Assembly: GCA_018364635.1 (NCBI GenBank)
Contig: JAGZLR010000009.1
Location: forward strand, 1 to 52,824
Origin: Clostridiales bacterium
GTDB lineage: Bacteria; Bacillota; Clostridia; Lachnospirales; Anaerotignaceae
Direction of reading: 5' to 3'
DNA: 52,824 nt
The notes beneath the pieces were generated by a model. That model saw only the letters and a program-made list of their open reading frames with translations. It had not been told where the DNA came from and made no database searches. Made by a program: the position numbers and the translations under genes. Every line of letters begins with the position of its first letter. Positions within the stretch are counted from its first letter, which is position 1. This document shows, piece after piece, positions 26,382-35,410 of the stretch.

Positions 26382-26429
26382 AAGGCCAACAATCCCCGCA
26401 CAGTTTGTGCGAAAACCATCAGCCTTTTT
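26382..26429 (-). terminator. Terminator-like hairpin after acoR
   Basis: Outer arms AAGGC (26382-26386) and GCCTT (26422-26426) enclose an inner stem CGCACA/TGTGCG (26397-26411). T or A runs lie on both sides, so it can act on the minus-strand acoR transcript. The rest of 26430-26505 shows nothing. Confidence 0.6.
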
Positions 26430-26505
26430 AACGATATTTTAATAATATGTTAACATTTATGTCAAATAATGTCAAGAAATAGAAAGAAAAAATCAATCAT
26501 AATTT

Positions 26506-28509
26506 TTAATGACGGATGCTGTTATAATCAATTCCGAATTTTTCTAGTTTGCGATAAAGAGTACGACGATTCATCTGTAATAGTTCTGCAGCTTTCTTTA
26601 CATTGCCTGCTGTTGAATTTAACGCTTCAAGGATAGATTCTTTTTCAATGTTTTCCATAGGTGCAGGCGACATAAAATTAGAAGAATTGAAGGTGCCCGT
26701 CAGCGGGCGAACGGAAAGATAAGTTGGTCTTGTTTCGCGAAAATTTTCTGGCAGATCATCAATGGTAATTACATGATGTTGTGAGATTAAAAGAGCACGC
26801 TCAATCGTATTTTCCAACTCCCTGATGTTGCCTGGCCAAGTATACTTATTTAGTGCTTTATAGACATCAGGAGAGATACCAGAAATGTCTTTATTAGCAA
26901 AATCTTTATATTTATGGAAGAAATAATCGGAAAGATAGTTGATGTCTCCTTGACGCTCTCTCAATGGAGGAATATGAATACTAAACACATTTAAACGATA
27001 ATATAAATCATTCCGAAATGTATTATCCGCAATAGATTTTTCTAGATTTTTATTGGTTGCGGCTATGATGCGTACATCAATTTTAATAGCTCTAGTGCTT
27101 CCAATTCGTGTCACTTCACGATTTTGCAGGACGCGAAGTAAGCTTACCTGTACATCCGCAGGCATATCGCCAATTTCATCAAGGAAGATAGTGCCACCAT
27201 TGGCAAGTTCAAATTTACCAGCTTGACCTTCCTTTTTTGCTCCAGTGAAAGAGCCGTTAGTATAGCCAAAAAGTTCACTTTCAATTAAGCTGCGAGGTAG
27301 GGAACCACAGTTGATTGCTACAAATGGACCATTTCGTCGAGAACTCATGTTGTGTATAGATTGAGCAAAAAGTTCTTTTCCTGTACCACTTTCACCGCGC
27401 AATAAGACTGTAGCGCTGGTCTCTGATGCAATTTTGGCAAGACGTTTTGCTTCGCAGATTTCTGGCGAATGTCCCATAATATCGTCAAAAATAAATGGTG
27501 CGCGAGAACCTACAATTTTATTTGCCATTCGGTGGACTGTCTCTACTTTTTTTAAGATAACAACAATTTCCGATGATGCAATGTTTGATTTATCTGCAAA
27601 AACTGCTGAAACAGAATAGTTAACACTTGTGGTACCGATATTAATTTCTATCTCTGTATCATAGATGTTTTTGGTAAGACGAGAGAAATCCAGTTCTTCT
27701 TTTTTAATAAAATGCGTAATGGTCTGGCCGATTGCCGATTCTTTTCTTGTGTGTAGATAAGAAATTGCTTTAGAATTCATTTGTGTGATTTTATACTTCC
27801 GATTGATTAAGATAACACCAGAAGGTATGGTTTCTAAAATAACATCCAGTTTATTTTTAACATTCAATATTTTATTGTAAGCGTCTTTTAATTCAAGTTG
27901 TTTGGAAATTGCAGAAGAAGCGGCAACAGCCATACCTAAGGTATGAAAGTGGGCTTTGTCATAAATTCCTGTCAAGCAAACAGCGCCAATTAACTTTCCA
28001 TCAGTATCAAAAATTGGTGCTCCTGAACAGGTTTTGTCTCTATGATGAACATAATAATGTTCTCCAGCCCAGATTTGGATAGGTTCTTTGAGATAAAGGC
28101 ATGTCCCAATGGCATTGGTTCCTAATTTTTCTTCACTGCGGTTACAACCTTCAACAAGACGGTTTTCGTCTGTGATTGCTTTGATGTCGCTGTCTCCAAG
28201 AATTTTCAGCACATAACCATCCTCATCAGCAAGAATTACGATAAAACTAGAGCCTTTTGTAAATTTATAGATTCCTTCTAAGACTGGTATGGCTGTGTCA
28301 TATAAGTCTCTCCTTTCTTCAATTCGTTTTTCTAACTGTTTTTTTGACAATAGTTCCTTGTCAGCGTGATCCCAATTGACACCGTAATTTCTGGATCGTT
28401 CCCAACTTTCTAAAATTTCTTTTCGGATGTAGTTGTTGTCAATTTTTTGTCCGGCTAAAAAACGTTCCCAAGCAGTATGAAGTTTTTGATTTGTATCTGT
28501 ACTGAACAT
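26506..28509 (-). CDS. acoR: Sigma-54-dependent activator, AcoR type
   Basis: Bacterial enhancer-binding protein of 667 residues. A GAF-like sensor lies at about 60-210 and a PAS-like domain at about 220-320. The AAA+ core has GESGTGKE (Walker A, 372-379), GSFTGA (419-424, the sigma-54 contact loop, normally GAFTGA) and GGTIFLDEIGD (Walker B, 438-448). A Fis-type helix-turn-helix (AGNVKKAAELLQMNRRTLYRKL) ends it, quoted here only in part as KKAAELLQMNRRTLYRKL. Divergent from the aco-like operon, whose promoter has a sigma-54 core and palindromic sites, so it is almost certainly the operon's activator. AGGAGG precedes ATG 28509, and the nearest TGTGACA site is 19 bases upstream, suggesting autoregulation. 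Confidence 0.94.
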   Translation of the reverse strand: MFSTDTNQKLHTAWERFLAGQKIDNNYIRKEILESWERSRNYGVNWDHADKELLSKKQLEKRIEERRDLYDTAIPVLEGIYKFTKGSSFIVILADEDGYVLKILGDSDIKAITDENRLVEGCNRSEEKLGTNAIGTCLYLKEPIQIWAGEHYYVHHRDKTCSGAPIFDTDGKLIGAVCLTGIYDKAHFHTLGMAVAASSAISKQLELKDAYNKILNVKNKLDVILETIPSGVILINRKYKITQMNSKAISYLHTRKESAIGQTITHFIKKEELDFSRLTKNIYDTEIEINIGTTSVNYSVSAVFADKSNIASSEIVVILKKVETVHRMANKIVGSRAPFIFDDIMGHSPEICEAKRLAKIASETSATVLLRGESGTGKELFAQSIHNMSSRRNGPFVAINCGSLPRSLIESELFGYTNGSFTGAKKEGQAGKFELANGGTIFLDEIGDMPADVQVSLLRVLQNREVTRIGSTRAIKIDVRIIAATNKNLEKSIADNTFRNDLYYRLNVFSIHIPPLRERQGDINYLSDYFFHKYKDFANKDISGISPDVYKALNKYTWPGNIRELENTIERALLISQHHVITIDDLPENFRETRPTYLSVRPLTGTFNSSNFMSPAPMENIEKESILEALNSTAGNVKKAAELLQMNRRTLYRKLEKFGIDYNSIRH

Positions 28510-28527
28510 AGTATCTCCTCCTGAAGT

Positions 28528-28567
28528 TGTGACAACTGTGACAACTGTGTCACATAGAGCTGTGACA
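28528..28567. promoter_or_regulatory. TGTGACA repeat cluster: probable AcoR upstream activating sites
   Basis: TGTGACA at 28528, 28537 and 28561 with the reversed form TGTCACA at 28548, the last two facing each other. The first two are spaced 9 bases apart (TGTGACAAC repeated). The cluster lies just upstream of acoR and about 260-300 bases upstream of the sigma-54 promoter. Confidence 0.75.
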
Positions 28568-28681
28568 CGTGATGTGGCTGATTTGTTTACGATTTTATAG
28601 TTTATCTATGGATTTAATTAATTTAAGAAAGGCTTATAATACATTGTTATCAAAATATTTCCTAAACTTAAAAAAAACATA

Positions 28682-28700
28682 TGTGACAGTATGTCACATA
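28682..28700. promoter_or_regulatory. Second AcoR-type palindrome, TATGTGACA-N3-TGTCACATA
   Basis: Arms of 9 bases are perfect inverted repeats around GTA, about 130 bases upstream of the sigma-54 -24 element, the usual enhancer distance. It carries the same TGTGACA half-site as the distal cluster. Confidence 0.8.
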
Positions 28701-28820
28701 GAAATTATAGCAAGTATTCTCGCAATTGTACATAAAAAATAAAATAAAAATTTAATAAAAGCAGTTAAATCAGCATTTTGTCAGAGTTTTTAAATAAATA
28801 GTTTATATCTTAAATTTTTG

Positions 28821-28838
28821 TTGGCATGCTTTTTGCTT
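28821..28838 (+). promoter_or_regulatory. Sigma-54 promoter of the aco-like operon
   Basis: TTGGCATGCTTTTTGCTT: GG at 28823-28824 and GC at 28835-28836 with 10 bases between, matching the TGGCAC-N5-TTGC consensus. It lies about 70 bases before the E1-alpha ATG. No comparable sigma-A promoter is evident in 28700-28906, an AT-rich gap. Confidence 0.85.
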
Positions 28839-28906
28839 ATTATATAAAGCGTTAGGATAAGATAAGTATTTTTAAATTATTAATTTAAATTTAGGAGGTT
28901 ATTTAC

Positions 28907-29980
28907 ATGAGTGAAGCAAAAGAGTTTGTGAGAAGAGTGCAGACAGCAGCGGACCTTAAAAAAGATATGGATATCCGTATCAAAGAAATGGAAAAAGAAG
29001 AAAAAACAAGAGCGGCTGAAATTAAAAAGGACATTACTGATAAAGAATTAGCAAAAAATATGTATGAAACAATGTTTAAAATCAGAAGATTCGAGGAAGA
29101 AACTTTTGAATTTTATAAAAAAGGTTTAATGGCTGGTCTTGCGCACCTTTATCTTGGAGAAGAAGCAATTGCGACTGGTGTATGCAAGGCTTTAAGAGAT
29201 GACGATTATATTGCGAGTACCCATAGAGGACATGGTCATTTAGTTGCTCGTGGTTCAGATGTTAGAAGAATGATGGCTGAAATTCTAGGCAAAGAAACTG
29301 GTTATTCCAAAGGTAAGGGCGGTTCCATGCATATCATGGATATGACAAAAAACATCATTGGTGCCAATGGAATTGTCGGCGGCGGTATTCCAATTGCGAC
29401 AGGCGCTGGATATGGAATTAAGTTAAAAGGGACAGATCAGGTTTCTATCTCGTTTTTTGGAGACTCTGCCTCCAATCAAGGTACATTCCACGAAAGTGTA
29501 AATATGGCAGCTGCATGGGATTTGCCGGTTATTTATGTCATTGAAAATAACCTTTTTGGTATTTCTGTAGATATGAGAAGAGTTACAAAAGAACATGATC
29601 TATATAGACGTGCGATTGGTTATGGAATTCCAAGCGTTCAGGTATTTGGAAATGATGTTTATGAAGTTTATGAAGCTGCAAAGATTGCGGTGGAAAGAGC
29701 AAGAAAAGGCGAAGGTCCTACAATTATTGAGTGCATGACATACCGTTGGCAGGGACACCATGTCGGCGACCCAGGTCTCTATAGAGCTCCGGAAGAGTTG
29801 GCTGCATGGAAAGATCAAGAACCACTTTTAATTTTTAAAGCAAAGAAGATTTTGACAGATGCAGAAATCAAAGATATTGAAGATAGAGTGGAAGCTGAGA
29901 TTCAAGACGCAGTAAAATTTGCAATCGACAGTCCAATGCCAGAAGCAAAAGAAGCATTTGATGATGTGTTTGTAGATTAA
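28907..29980 (+). CDS. acoA: TPP-dependent acetoin/pyruvate dehydrogenase E1 alpha subunit
   Basis: E1-alpha of a 2-oxoacid/acetoin dehydrogenase complex, 357 residues. The TPP/Mg site runs from GDSASNQGTFHES to IENN (185-215), and the active-site loop includes STHRGHGH (about 104-111) and GKGGSMHIMD. Conserved C-terminal YRWQGHHVGDP is present. About 45 extra residues rich in Lys/Glu precede the catalytic core and look like an amphipathic coiled helix, uncommon for AcoA. First gene after the sigma-54 promoter, with GGAGG before ATG 28907. The acoX gene of other operons is absent, so substrate assignment (acetoin versus another ketone or oxoacid) is inferred. Confidence 0.9.
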   Translation: MSEAKEFVRRVQTAADLKKDMDIRIKEMEKEEKTRAAEIKKDITDKELAKNMYETMFKIRRFEEETFEFYKKGLMAGLAHLYLGEEAIATGVCKALRDDDYIASTHRGHGHLVARGSDVRRMMAEILGKETGYSKGKGGSMHIMDMTKNIIGANGIVGGGIPIATGAGYGIKLKGTDQVSISFFGDSASNQGTFHESVNMAAAWDLPVIYVIENNLFGISVDMRRVTKEHDLYRRAIGYGIPSVQVFGNDVYEVYEAAKIAVERARKGEGPTIIECMTYRWQGHHVGDPGLYRAPEELAAWKDQEPLLIFKAKKILTDAEIKDIEDRVEAEIQDAVKFAIDSPMPEAKEAFDDVFVD

Positions 29981-30034
29981 GTGAAATAGTGTGCCTTAAA
30001 AAATACCAATACAGAATTTAGGAGGTTAATCCAT

Positions 30035-31009
30035 ATGAGAAATATAATGTATAGAGACGCCATTCAGGAAGCATTGGATGAAGAGATGGCAAGAGATAAG
30101 AATGTGTTTATGATGGGAGAAGATGTAGGGGTACAAGGCGGTAACTTTAAAGTTAGTGTTGGCCTGAGAGATAAATATGGCGACCTTAGAATGAAGGATA
30201 CACCGATTTCAGAGGCTGGTTTTGTTGGCATAGGAGTCGGAGCAGCAATTACAGGGTTACGTCCTGTGATTGAGTTAATGTTTGGCGATTTTATTATGGT
30301 AGCTATGGACCAAATCTGTAATCAGGCAGCAAAAATTACATATATGTCTGGTGGTCAGGTGAAAGTACCGATTACAATCCGGACAGCCATCGGTGGTGGA
30401 AGATCTTCTGCAGCGCAGCATTCCCAAACATTCCATGCATGGCTTGCACACTGCCCAGGATTAAAAGTTGTTATGCCTTCTACAGCTGCTGAGGCAAAAG
30501 GACTTTTAAAAACAGCAATTAGAGACAATAATCCTGTCTGCTTCCTGGAGCATAAAATGGTTTATACAACAAAATTTGATGTGCCTGAAGGGGAATACAC
30601 AATACCATTTGGAGTTGCAAGAAAAGTAACAGAAGGTACTCAGCTTACTGTTGTTGCAAACTCTAAAATGACATTGGAAGCAGAAAAAGCAATTGAAAAA
30701 CTGAAAAAAGATGGCTATAGCATTGAACTAATTGACCTTAGAACAATTGTGCCACTGGATAAAGCAGCAATTATTGAATCTGTAAAGAAAACTGGTAAGC
30801 TCCTTATTGTAGATGAAGGACATATGAGTTTTGGCATTTCCGGTGAGATTGCTATGAGTATTATGAACGAATGCTTCTATTATTTGGAAGCTCCAATTAT
30901 GCGTCTGGGAACAGGTGACGTTCCTCTGCCATTTAGCCCAGCTCTTGAGTTCCCAATTATTCCAGACGAAAAATCAATTAGAGCTGCTATCTTACAGATG
31001 ATCGGCTAA
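30035..31009 (+). CDS. acoB: TPP-dependent acetoin/pyruvate dehydrogenase E1 beta subunit
   Basis: E1-beta partner of the preceding subunit, 324 residues, standard for the family. Motifs include YRDAIQEALDEEM, FMMGEDVGVQGG, DTPISEAGFVGIGVGAAITG (exactly 20) and the C-terminal transketolase domain with DEGHMSFGISGEI. It forms an alpha2beta2 E1 with AcoA; the TPP site is at the subunit interface. Separated by 54 bases from acoA with its own AGGAGG before ATG 30035. No substitution in the conserved regions was noticed. Confidence 0.94.
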   Translation: MRNIMYRDAIQEALDEEMARDKNVFMMGEDVGVQGGNFKVSVGLRDKYGDLRMKDTPISEAGFVGIGVGAAITGLRPVIELMFGDFIMVAMDQICNQAAKITYMSGGQVKVPITIRTAIGGGRSSAAQHSQTFHAWLAHCPGLKVVMPSTAAEAKGLLKTAIRDNNPVCFLEHKMVYTTKFDVPEGEYTIPFGVARKVTEGTQLTVVANSKMTLEAEKAIEKLKKDGYSIELIDLRTIVPLDKAAIIESVKKTGKLLIVDEGHMSFGISGEIAMSIMNECFYYLEAPIMRLGTGDVPLPFSPALEFPIIPDEKSIRAAILQMIG

Positions 31010-31029
31010 TGTGACAAGGAGGGTTAGAT

Positions 31030-32436
31030 ATGGCAGATGTAATTATCATGCCGAAACTTGGCTATAACATGGATGAAGGCCAGCTTGTAAAGTGGTGCAA
31101 GAAGGTCGGAGAATCCGTAGCCAAAGGCGAAGTTCTTTTTGAAATTAATACAGATAAAACCACAATGCCTGTAGAAGCGACAGCAGATGCAGTTGTATTA
31201 AAACTTTTAATTGAGGAAGGCGACTATGCACCTGTGTTTACCCCGATTGCAGTTGTAGGTGCAGCTGGTGAGGATGCGGATGCTGCGCTGAAAAATTACA
31301 AACCAGAGGGAGAAGAAGAAGCTCCAGTACAAGAACCAGCAGAACCTGTAAAAGAAGAGGCTGCTTCTATAGCAACAGTAGCAGAAGAAGTTATTGATAT
31401 TAAATCTTTAAAATTGACACCAAAAGCAAAGAAATTTATTAAGGAGACAGGACTTAGTCTGTCTCTTATCAAAAATGTGAAGGGAACAGGATATGAAGGT
31501 GGTATCACTTATGCAGACATAAAAGATGTAAAGATGTCTGCTGATGGACCGAAAGCTTCCCCTGTTGCTAAAAATTTGGCAGCAAAAGAAGGTATTGATC
31601 TTTCAGCTGTACAGGGAAGCGGTGTAAATGGCAAGATTATGAAAGCTGATGTCGCTTCTAAGATTGCGCCTCAGGCAGCGGTAGAGCCAGCGCCTGTAAC
31701 GGCAGCACCTCAAGCAGCGCCATCAGACAGTGAAGAGAAAAAGATCTTAAAGACTGTGCCATATAAAGGTGTCCGCAAGGTAATCGGTGATCGGTTGTCA
31801 CAAAGCAAGTTCACTGCTCCTCATCTGTATTTTACCAATGAAGTGGATACAACGAAGTTTACTGCATTTAGAAAAGAATTGAACGAAAATTCCGAAGTGA
31901 AAATTTCTGCAACAGATTTGTTAGTAGTAGCAGCAAGCAAAGCGCTTCAAAAATATCCTGAAGTAAATAGTTCCTTGGTGGACGGCAATATTGTGACATA
32001 TAAGAGCACAAATGTAGGAGTAGCGGTTGCTGGTAACAACGGTCTGATTGTTCCTGTTATTAAAAATGCACAGGAGAAGACTTTGACTGCCATTGCACAG
32101 GAGACAAAAGATTTATTTAACCGTGCAAGAGATGGAAAACTTGCAGCAGAGGAGTACAGTGGCGGTACATTCTCCGTCTCCAACTTAGGTATGTTTGGCA
32201 TTGGCAACTTTACTGCAATTATTAATCCTCCAGAAGCAGCTATACTTTCTGTAAGCTCTATCATCAAGAAACCAGTTGTGATTACAAATGCTGATGGCGA
32301 AGACGAAATTGCAATTCGCCCAATGATGAACATTCAGCTGACAGTAGATCACCGGTTGATTGACGGTCTGATGGCTGCACAGTTTGTTGGATATATGAAA
32401 GAACTGATTGAAAATCCGTTGAAAATTTTAATGTGA
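31030..32436 (+). CDS. acoC: Dihydrolipoamide acyltransferase E2 with lipoyl and two peripheral-subunit-binding domains
   Basis: Core acyltransferase of the complex, 468 residues. The lipoyl domain (1-80) has Lys43 in TDKTTMPVEA. Then come a linker and two E3/E1-binding-like domains: LTPKAKKFIKETGLSLSLI (about 129-165) and SPVAKNLAAKEGIDLSAVQG (about 177-211). Next a Pro/Ala linker, then the catalytic domain from about 240, ending with the active-site DHRLIDG (440-446). It transfers the acetyl group from E1 to CoA. GGAGG precedes ATG 31030. The lipoyl domain is nearly the same as the one on the E3 gene product downstream. Confidence 0.95.
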   Translation: MADVIIMPKLGYNMDEGQLVKWCKKVGESVAKGEVLFEINTDKTTMPVEATADAVVLKLLIEEGDYAPVFTPIAVVGAAGEDADAALKNYKPEGEEEAPVQEPAEPVKEEAASIATVAEEVIDIKSLKLTPKAKKFIKETGLSLSLIKNVKGTGYEGGITYADIKDVKMSADGPKASPVAKNLAAKEGIDLSAVQGSGVNGKIMKADVASKIAPQAAVEPAPVTAAPQAAPSDSEEKKILKTVPYKGVRKVIGDRLSQSKFTAPHLYFTNEVDTTKFTAFRKELNENSEVKISATDLLVVAASKALQKYPEVNSSLVDGNIVTYKSTNVGVAVAGNNGLIVPVIKNAQEKTLTAIAQETKDLFNRARDGKLAAEEYSGGTFSVSNLGMFGIGNFTAIINPPEAAILSVSSIIKKPVVITNADGEDEIAIRPMMNIQLTVDHRLIDGLMAAQFVGYMKELIENPLKILM

Positions 32437-32453
32437 GTCAGGAGTGTAAAACG

Positions 32454-34178
32454 ATGGCAGATGTAATTATTATGCCAAAGCTTGGCTATAACATGGACGA
32501 AGGCCAGCTTGTAAAATGGTGTAAAAAAGAAGGAGAGAATGTAGCCAAAGGCGAAGTTCTTTTTGAGATCAATACAGATAAGACTACAATGCCTGTAGAA
32601 GCAACAGCAGATGCAGTTGTATTAAAGCTTTTAATTCAAGAAGGGGATTATGCACCAGTATTTACACCAATTGCGGTAGTAGGTGACGCTGGTGAAGATG
32701 CAGATGCCGCTTTAGCTACATACCGTGGAGAGGAACCAAAAGCAGAAGCCACTCCAAAAATGGAGCAGGAAAAGGCTGTGGAAGCACCAAAAGTAAGCGG
32801 CAGAGATTATGAGGTTGCAGTCATTGGTGGAGGTCCAGGTGGATATGTAGCAGCAATTAAAGCTGCACAGGCAGGGAAGAAGACTGTAATTATAGAGAAA
32901 GAACATTATGGCGGTACCTGTTTAAATATAGGATGTATACCAACAAAGACATTGATTAAAACAGTGAATGTATATGAAGAGGTAAAAAATGCATCAAAAT
33001 TTGCTGTAGAAGGTGTGGAGCCTTCTGCGATAAGAATCAATGTAGACAAGATGCAGGCTCGAAAGAATGCTGTAGTTAAGCAGTTGGTGACAGGTGTAAA
33101 GGGTCTCTTAAAAGGAAATAAAGTAACTACAATTCAGGCGGAAGCTAGCTTTATTGATAAAAATACAATTAAGGCTGGAGATCAGACAATTACAGCAGAT
33201 TATATTATTATCGCAACAGGATCAGAGACCTTTATGGCTCCGTTTATTGCAAGAGAAGGAGATACCAATATTATCACCAGCAAGGAAGCTTTAAGCATTA
33301 ATTATATTCCAGAAAGCATTTCTATCATTGGCGGCGGTGTGATCGGCATTGAGTTTGCATACATATTTGCCATGATGGGAACAAAGGTTTATGTTTTAGA
33401 GCTCATGGATAAAATTTTGCCAATGGTTGATGCAGAAGTATCTGATATGGCGAGAAAGAAACTGGAAAAATTAGGTGTCACATTCTATACAGGAGCAAAG
33501 GTAAAGAAGATTTCTGGAAAGAACACCTGTTATGAATTAGATGGTAAAGAGTCATCTATTGAGACAGAACTAGTACTGATGTCTGTTGGTCGTGTTGCAG
33601 AATACCAAGCGTTAAACGTAAGTGCAGCAAGTATCGAGGTCTATAAAAAAGGAATTAAAACAGATGAATATTTAAGGACAAATGTGCCAAATATCTATGC
33701 GATTGGTGATGTGAACGGTAAGTCTATGTTGGCGCATACAGCCAGCCATGAAGGTATGATTGCAGTGGAAAATATTTGCGGCAAGCAATCAAAGATCAGC
33801 TACGATTTTATTCCATCCTGCATCTATTTAGAGCCGGAAATCGCATGTATTGGTATGACAGAGGCACAGGCAAGGGAAAAATGCAAAAATGTCAAGATTG
33901 GTAAGTTCCCATTGGTCGGCAATGGCAAGGCTTTGGTAGAAGGCGAAAGCACAGGAATGATTAAAGTTATCATTGATGGGGACTTAGGTGAGATTTTAGG
34001 CGTTCATATTTTTGGAGTTCATGCAACAGATATGATTAGCGAAATTGCTGTGGCAATGACGATGGAAGCAACCGCTCAGGAGATTATTGAATCTGTTCAC
34101 CCTCATCCGACAGTAGCTGAAATTATACCAGAAGCGTTTATGGCAGCAACTACTGGAAAAGCGGTACATGTATTATAA
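32454..34178 (+). CDS. acoL: Dihydrolipoyl dehydrogenase E3 with N-terminal lipoyl domain
   Basis: FAD enzyme reoxidising dihydrolipoamide with NAD, 574 residues, about 110 longer than plain E3 because of a fused lipoyl domain (1-80, Lys43 site). The disulfide is Cys156/Cys161 in GGTCLNIGCIP, the FAD motif is GGGPGG (125-130), the NAD motif is IGGGVIGIEFAYIF, and the catalytic His is in HPHPTVAEII. ATG 32454 is preferred: AGGAG lies 9 bases upstream. The in-frame GTG at 32433 would overlap the E2 stop and add seven odd residues. Lipoyl-E3 fusions are known in Firmicutes acetoin and PDH systems. Confidence 0.95.
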   Translation: MADVIIMPKLGYNMDEGQLVKWCKKEGENVAKGEVLFEINTDKTTMPVEATADAVVLKLLIQEGDYAPVFTPIAVVGDAGEDADAALATYRGEEPKAEATPKMEQEKAVEAPKVSGRDYEVAVIGGGPGGYVAAIKAAQAGKKTVIIEKEHYGGTCLNIGCIPTKTLIKTVNVYEEVKNASKFAVEGVEPSAIRINVDKMQARKNAVVKQLVTGVKGLLKGNKVTTIQAEASFIDKNTIKAGDQTITADYIIIATGSETFMAPFIAREGDTNIITSKEALSINYIPESISIIGGGVIGIEFAYIFAMMGTKVYVLELMDKILPMVDAEVSDMARKKLEKLGVTFYTGAKVKKISGKNTCYELDGKESSIETELVLMSVGRVAEYQALNVSAASIEVYKKGIKTDEYLRTNVPNIYAIGDVNGKSMLAHTASHEGMIAVENICGKQSKISYDFIPSCIYLEPEIACIGMTEAQAREKCKNVKIGKFPLVGNGKALVEGESTGMIKVIIDGDLGEILGVHIFGVHATDMISEIAVAMTMEATAQEIIESVHPHPTVAEIIPEAFMAATTGKAVHVL

Positions 34179-34189
34179 GACACATATGG

Positions 34190-34215
34190 CTTTCTGGGGA
34201 TTTTTCCCCAGAAAG
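34190..34215 (+). other. Perfect intercistronic hairpin between E3 and the alcohol dehydrogenase gene
   Basis: CTTTCTGGGGA (34190-34200) and TCCCCAGAAAG (34205-34215) pair perfectly over a TTTT loop. The 11-base-pair stem is followed by ATATTAATTT rather than a T run, so it may be a weak terminator, an RNA stabiliser or a processing site adjusting the level of the last genes. Confidence 0.6.
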
Positions 34216-34244
34216 ATATTAATTTAATCAGGAGGCCATAGAAC

Positions 34245-35360
34245 ATGAAGCAGATTATTTTAAAACCAGAAATACATAAATTTAGCACTTGTAAAGAATT
34301 TTGTGAGGCATTCCAGATCGGAGAAAATGATATTATTGTCACTAACAAATACATTTTTGATCCACATTTTTCTCAGCTAGGATTAAAATGTAATGTTGTT
34401 TTCCAGGAAAAGTATGGTGCTGGTGAGCCATCCGATGAGATGGTAGAGGCAATTTATCAGGATATTAAAGATATCAACTTTAAAAGGGTATTCGCTATTG
34501 GAGGCGGTACAATTATTGATATTTGTAAACTATTTTCTCTGTCAAATTTATCTCCTGTCTTAGATCTTTATGATAAGAAAGTAGAGCCAAAAAGAGAAAA
34601 AGAGGTTATTTTAGTTCCAACGACTTGTGGTACAGGATCTGAAGTTACAAATATTTCTATTCTTGAATTGAAGAGTCGCCATACAAAGCTAGGACTTGCT
34701 GTAGACCAGCTGTATGCAGATCATGCAGTACTCGTACCAGAACTTTTAGAGGGACTTCCATTTAAATTCTTTGCCACAAGTTCTATTGATGCGCTGATTC
34801 ATGCAGTAGAGAGCTACTGTTCTCCAAAGGCGACACCTTATACAGAAACATTTGCATTAAAAGCGATGGAAATGATTATCAATGGTTATAAAGTAATTGC
34901 TGAAAAAGGACAAGAGGCAAGAATGGCTTTATTAGAAGACTTTCTTATTGCAAGTAACTTTGCAGGTATTTCATTCGCATTGGCAGGTACAGGTGCGGTT
35001 CATGCTATGAGTTATCCATTTGGTGCAAACTACCATGTACCTCATGGAGAAGCAAATTACTGTTTCTTCACAGAAGTATTTAAAGTATATCAGGAATTAG
35101 ATCCAAATGGGAAAATTGTAAAGTTAAATGCGCATTTGGCGAACCTTTTGGGATGTACACCAGAAATCGTATTCCCTGAATTAGAAAAACTTTTGACAGC
35201 AATTATTATCAGAAAACCTCTTCATGAATATGGAGTGACAGAGGAAGACTTGAAGGCGTTTACAGAAAACGTAATGAAAAAGCAGGGTAGACTTATGGCA
35301 AACTGCTATACACCATTAGATGAAAATCAGGTATATAGAATTTATAAAGCGCTTTACTAA
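34245..35360 (+). CDS. Iron-containing alcohol dehydrogenase, 4-hydroxybutyrate-dehydrogenase-like
   Basis: Group III (Fe-dependent) NAD(P)H alcohol dehydrogenase of 371 residues. By memory it resembles the clostridial 4-hydroxybutyrate dehydrogenase over its whole length: shared features are VFQEKYGAGEPSDEM, the GGGTIID nucleotide loop, VPTTCGTGSEVTN, and metal ligands in SSIDALIHAVESY, TGAVHAMSYP and NYHVPHGEAN. It would reduce succinate semialdehyde or a similar aldehyde. Position after an acetoin-type dehydrogenase is unusual; acetaldehyde or another aldehyde from the pathway could be its substrate instead. AGGAGG precedes ATG 34245, and no promoter separates it from E3. Confidence 0.88.
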   Translation: MKQIILKPEIHKFSTCKEFCEAFQIGENDIIVTNKYIFDPHFSQLGLKCNVVFQEKYGAGEPSDEMVEAIYQDIKDINFKRVFAIGGGTIIDICKLFSLSNLSPVLDLYDKKVEPKREKEVILVPTTCGTGSEVTNISILELKSRHTKLGLAVDQLYADHAVLVPELLEGLPFKFFATSSIDALIHAVESYCSPKATPYTETFALKAMEMIINGYKVIAEKGQEARMALLEDFLIASNFAGISFALAGTGAVHAMSYPFGANYHVPHGEANYCFFTEVFKVYQELDPNGKIVKLNAHLANLLGCTPEIVFPELEKLLTAIIIRKPLHEYGVTEEDLKAFTENVMKKQGRLMANCYTPLDENQVYRIYKALY

Positions 35361-35410
35361 TTTTTATCTGAGTTGAATTACTGATTTTTTATGGAAAGAG
35401 GATGTTGTAC

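Noticed and set aside
31010..31016. TGTGACA word before the E2 gene
   Set aside because: A single half-site with no partner; formed by the stop codon and ribosome-site bases, so likely chance.
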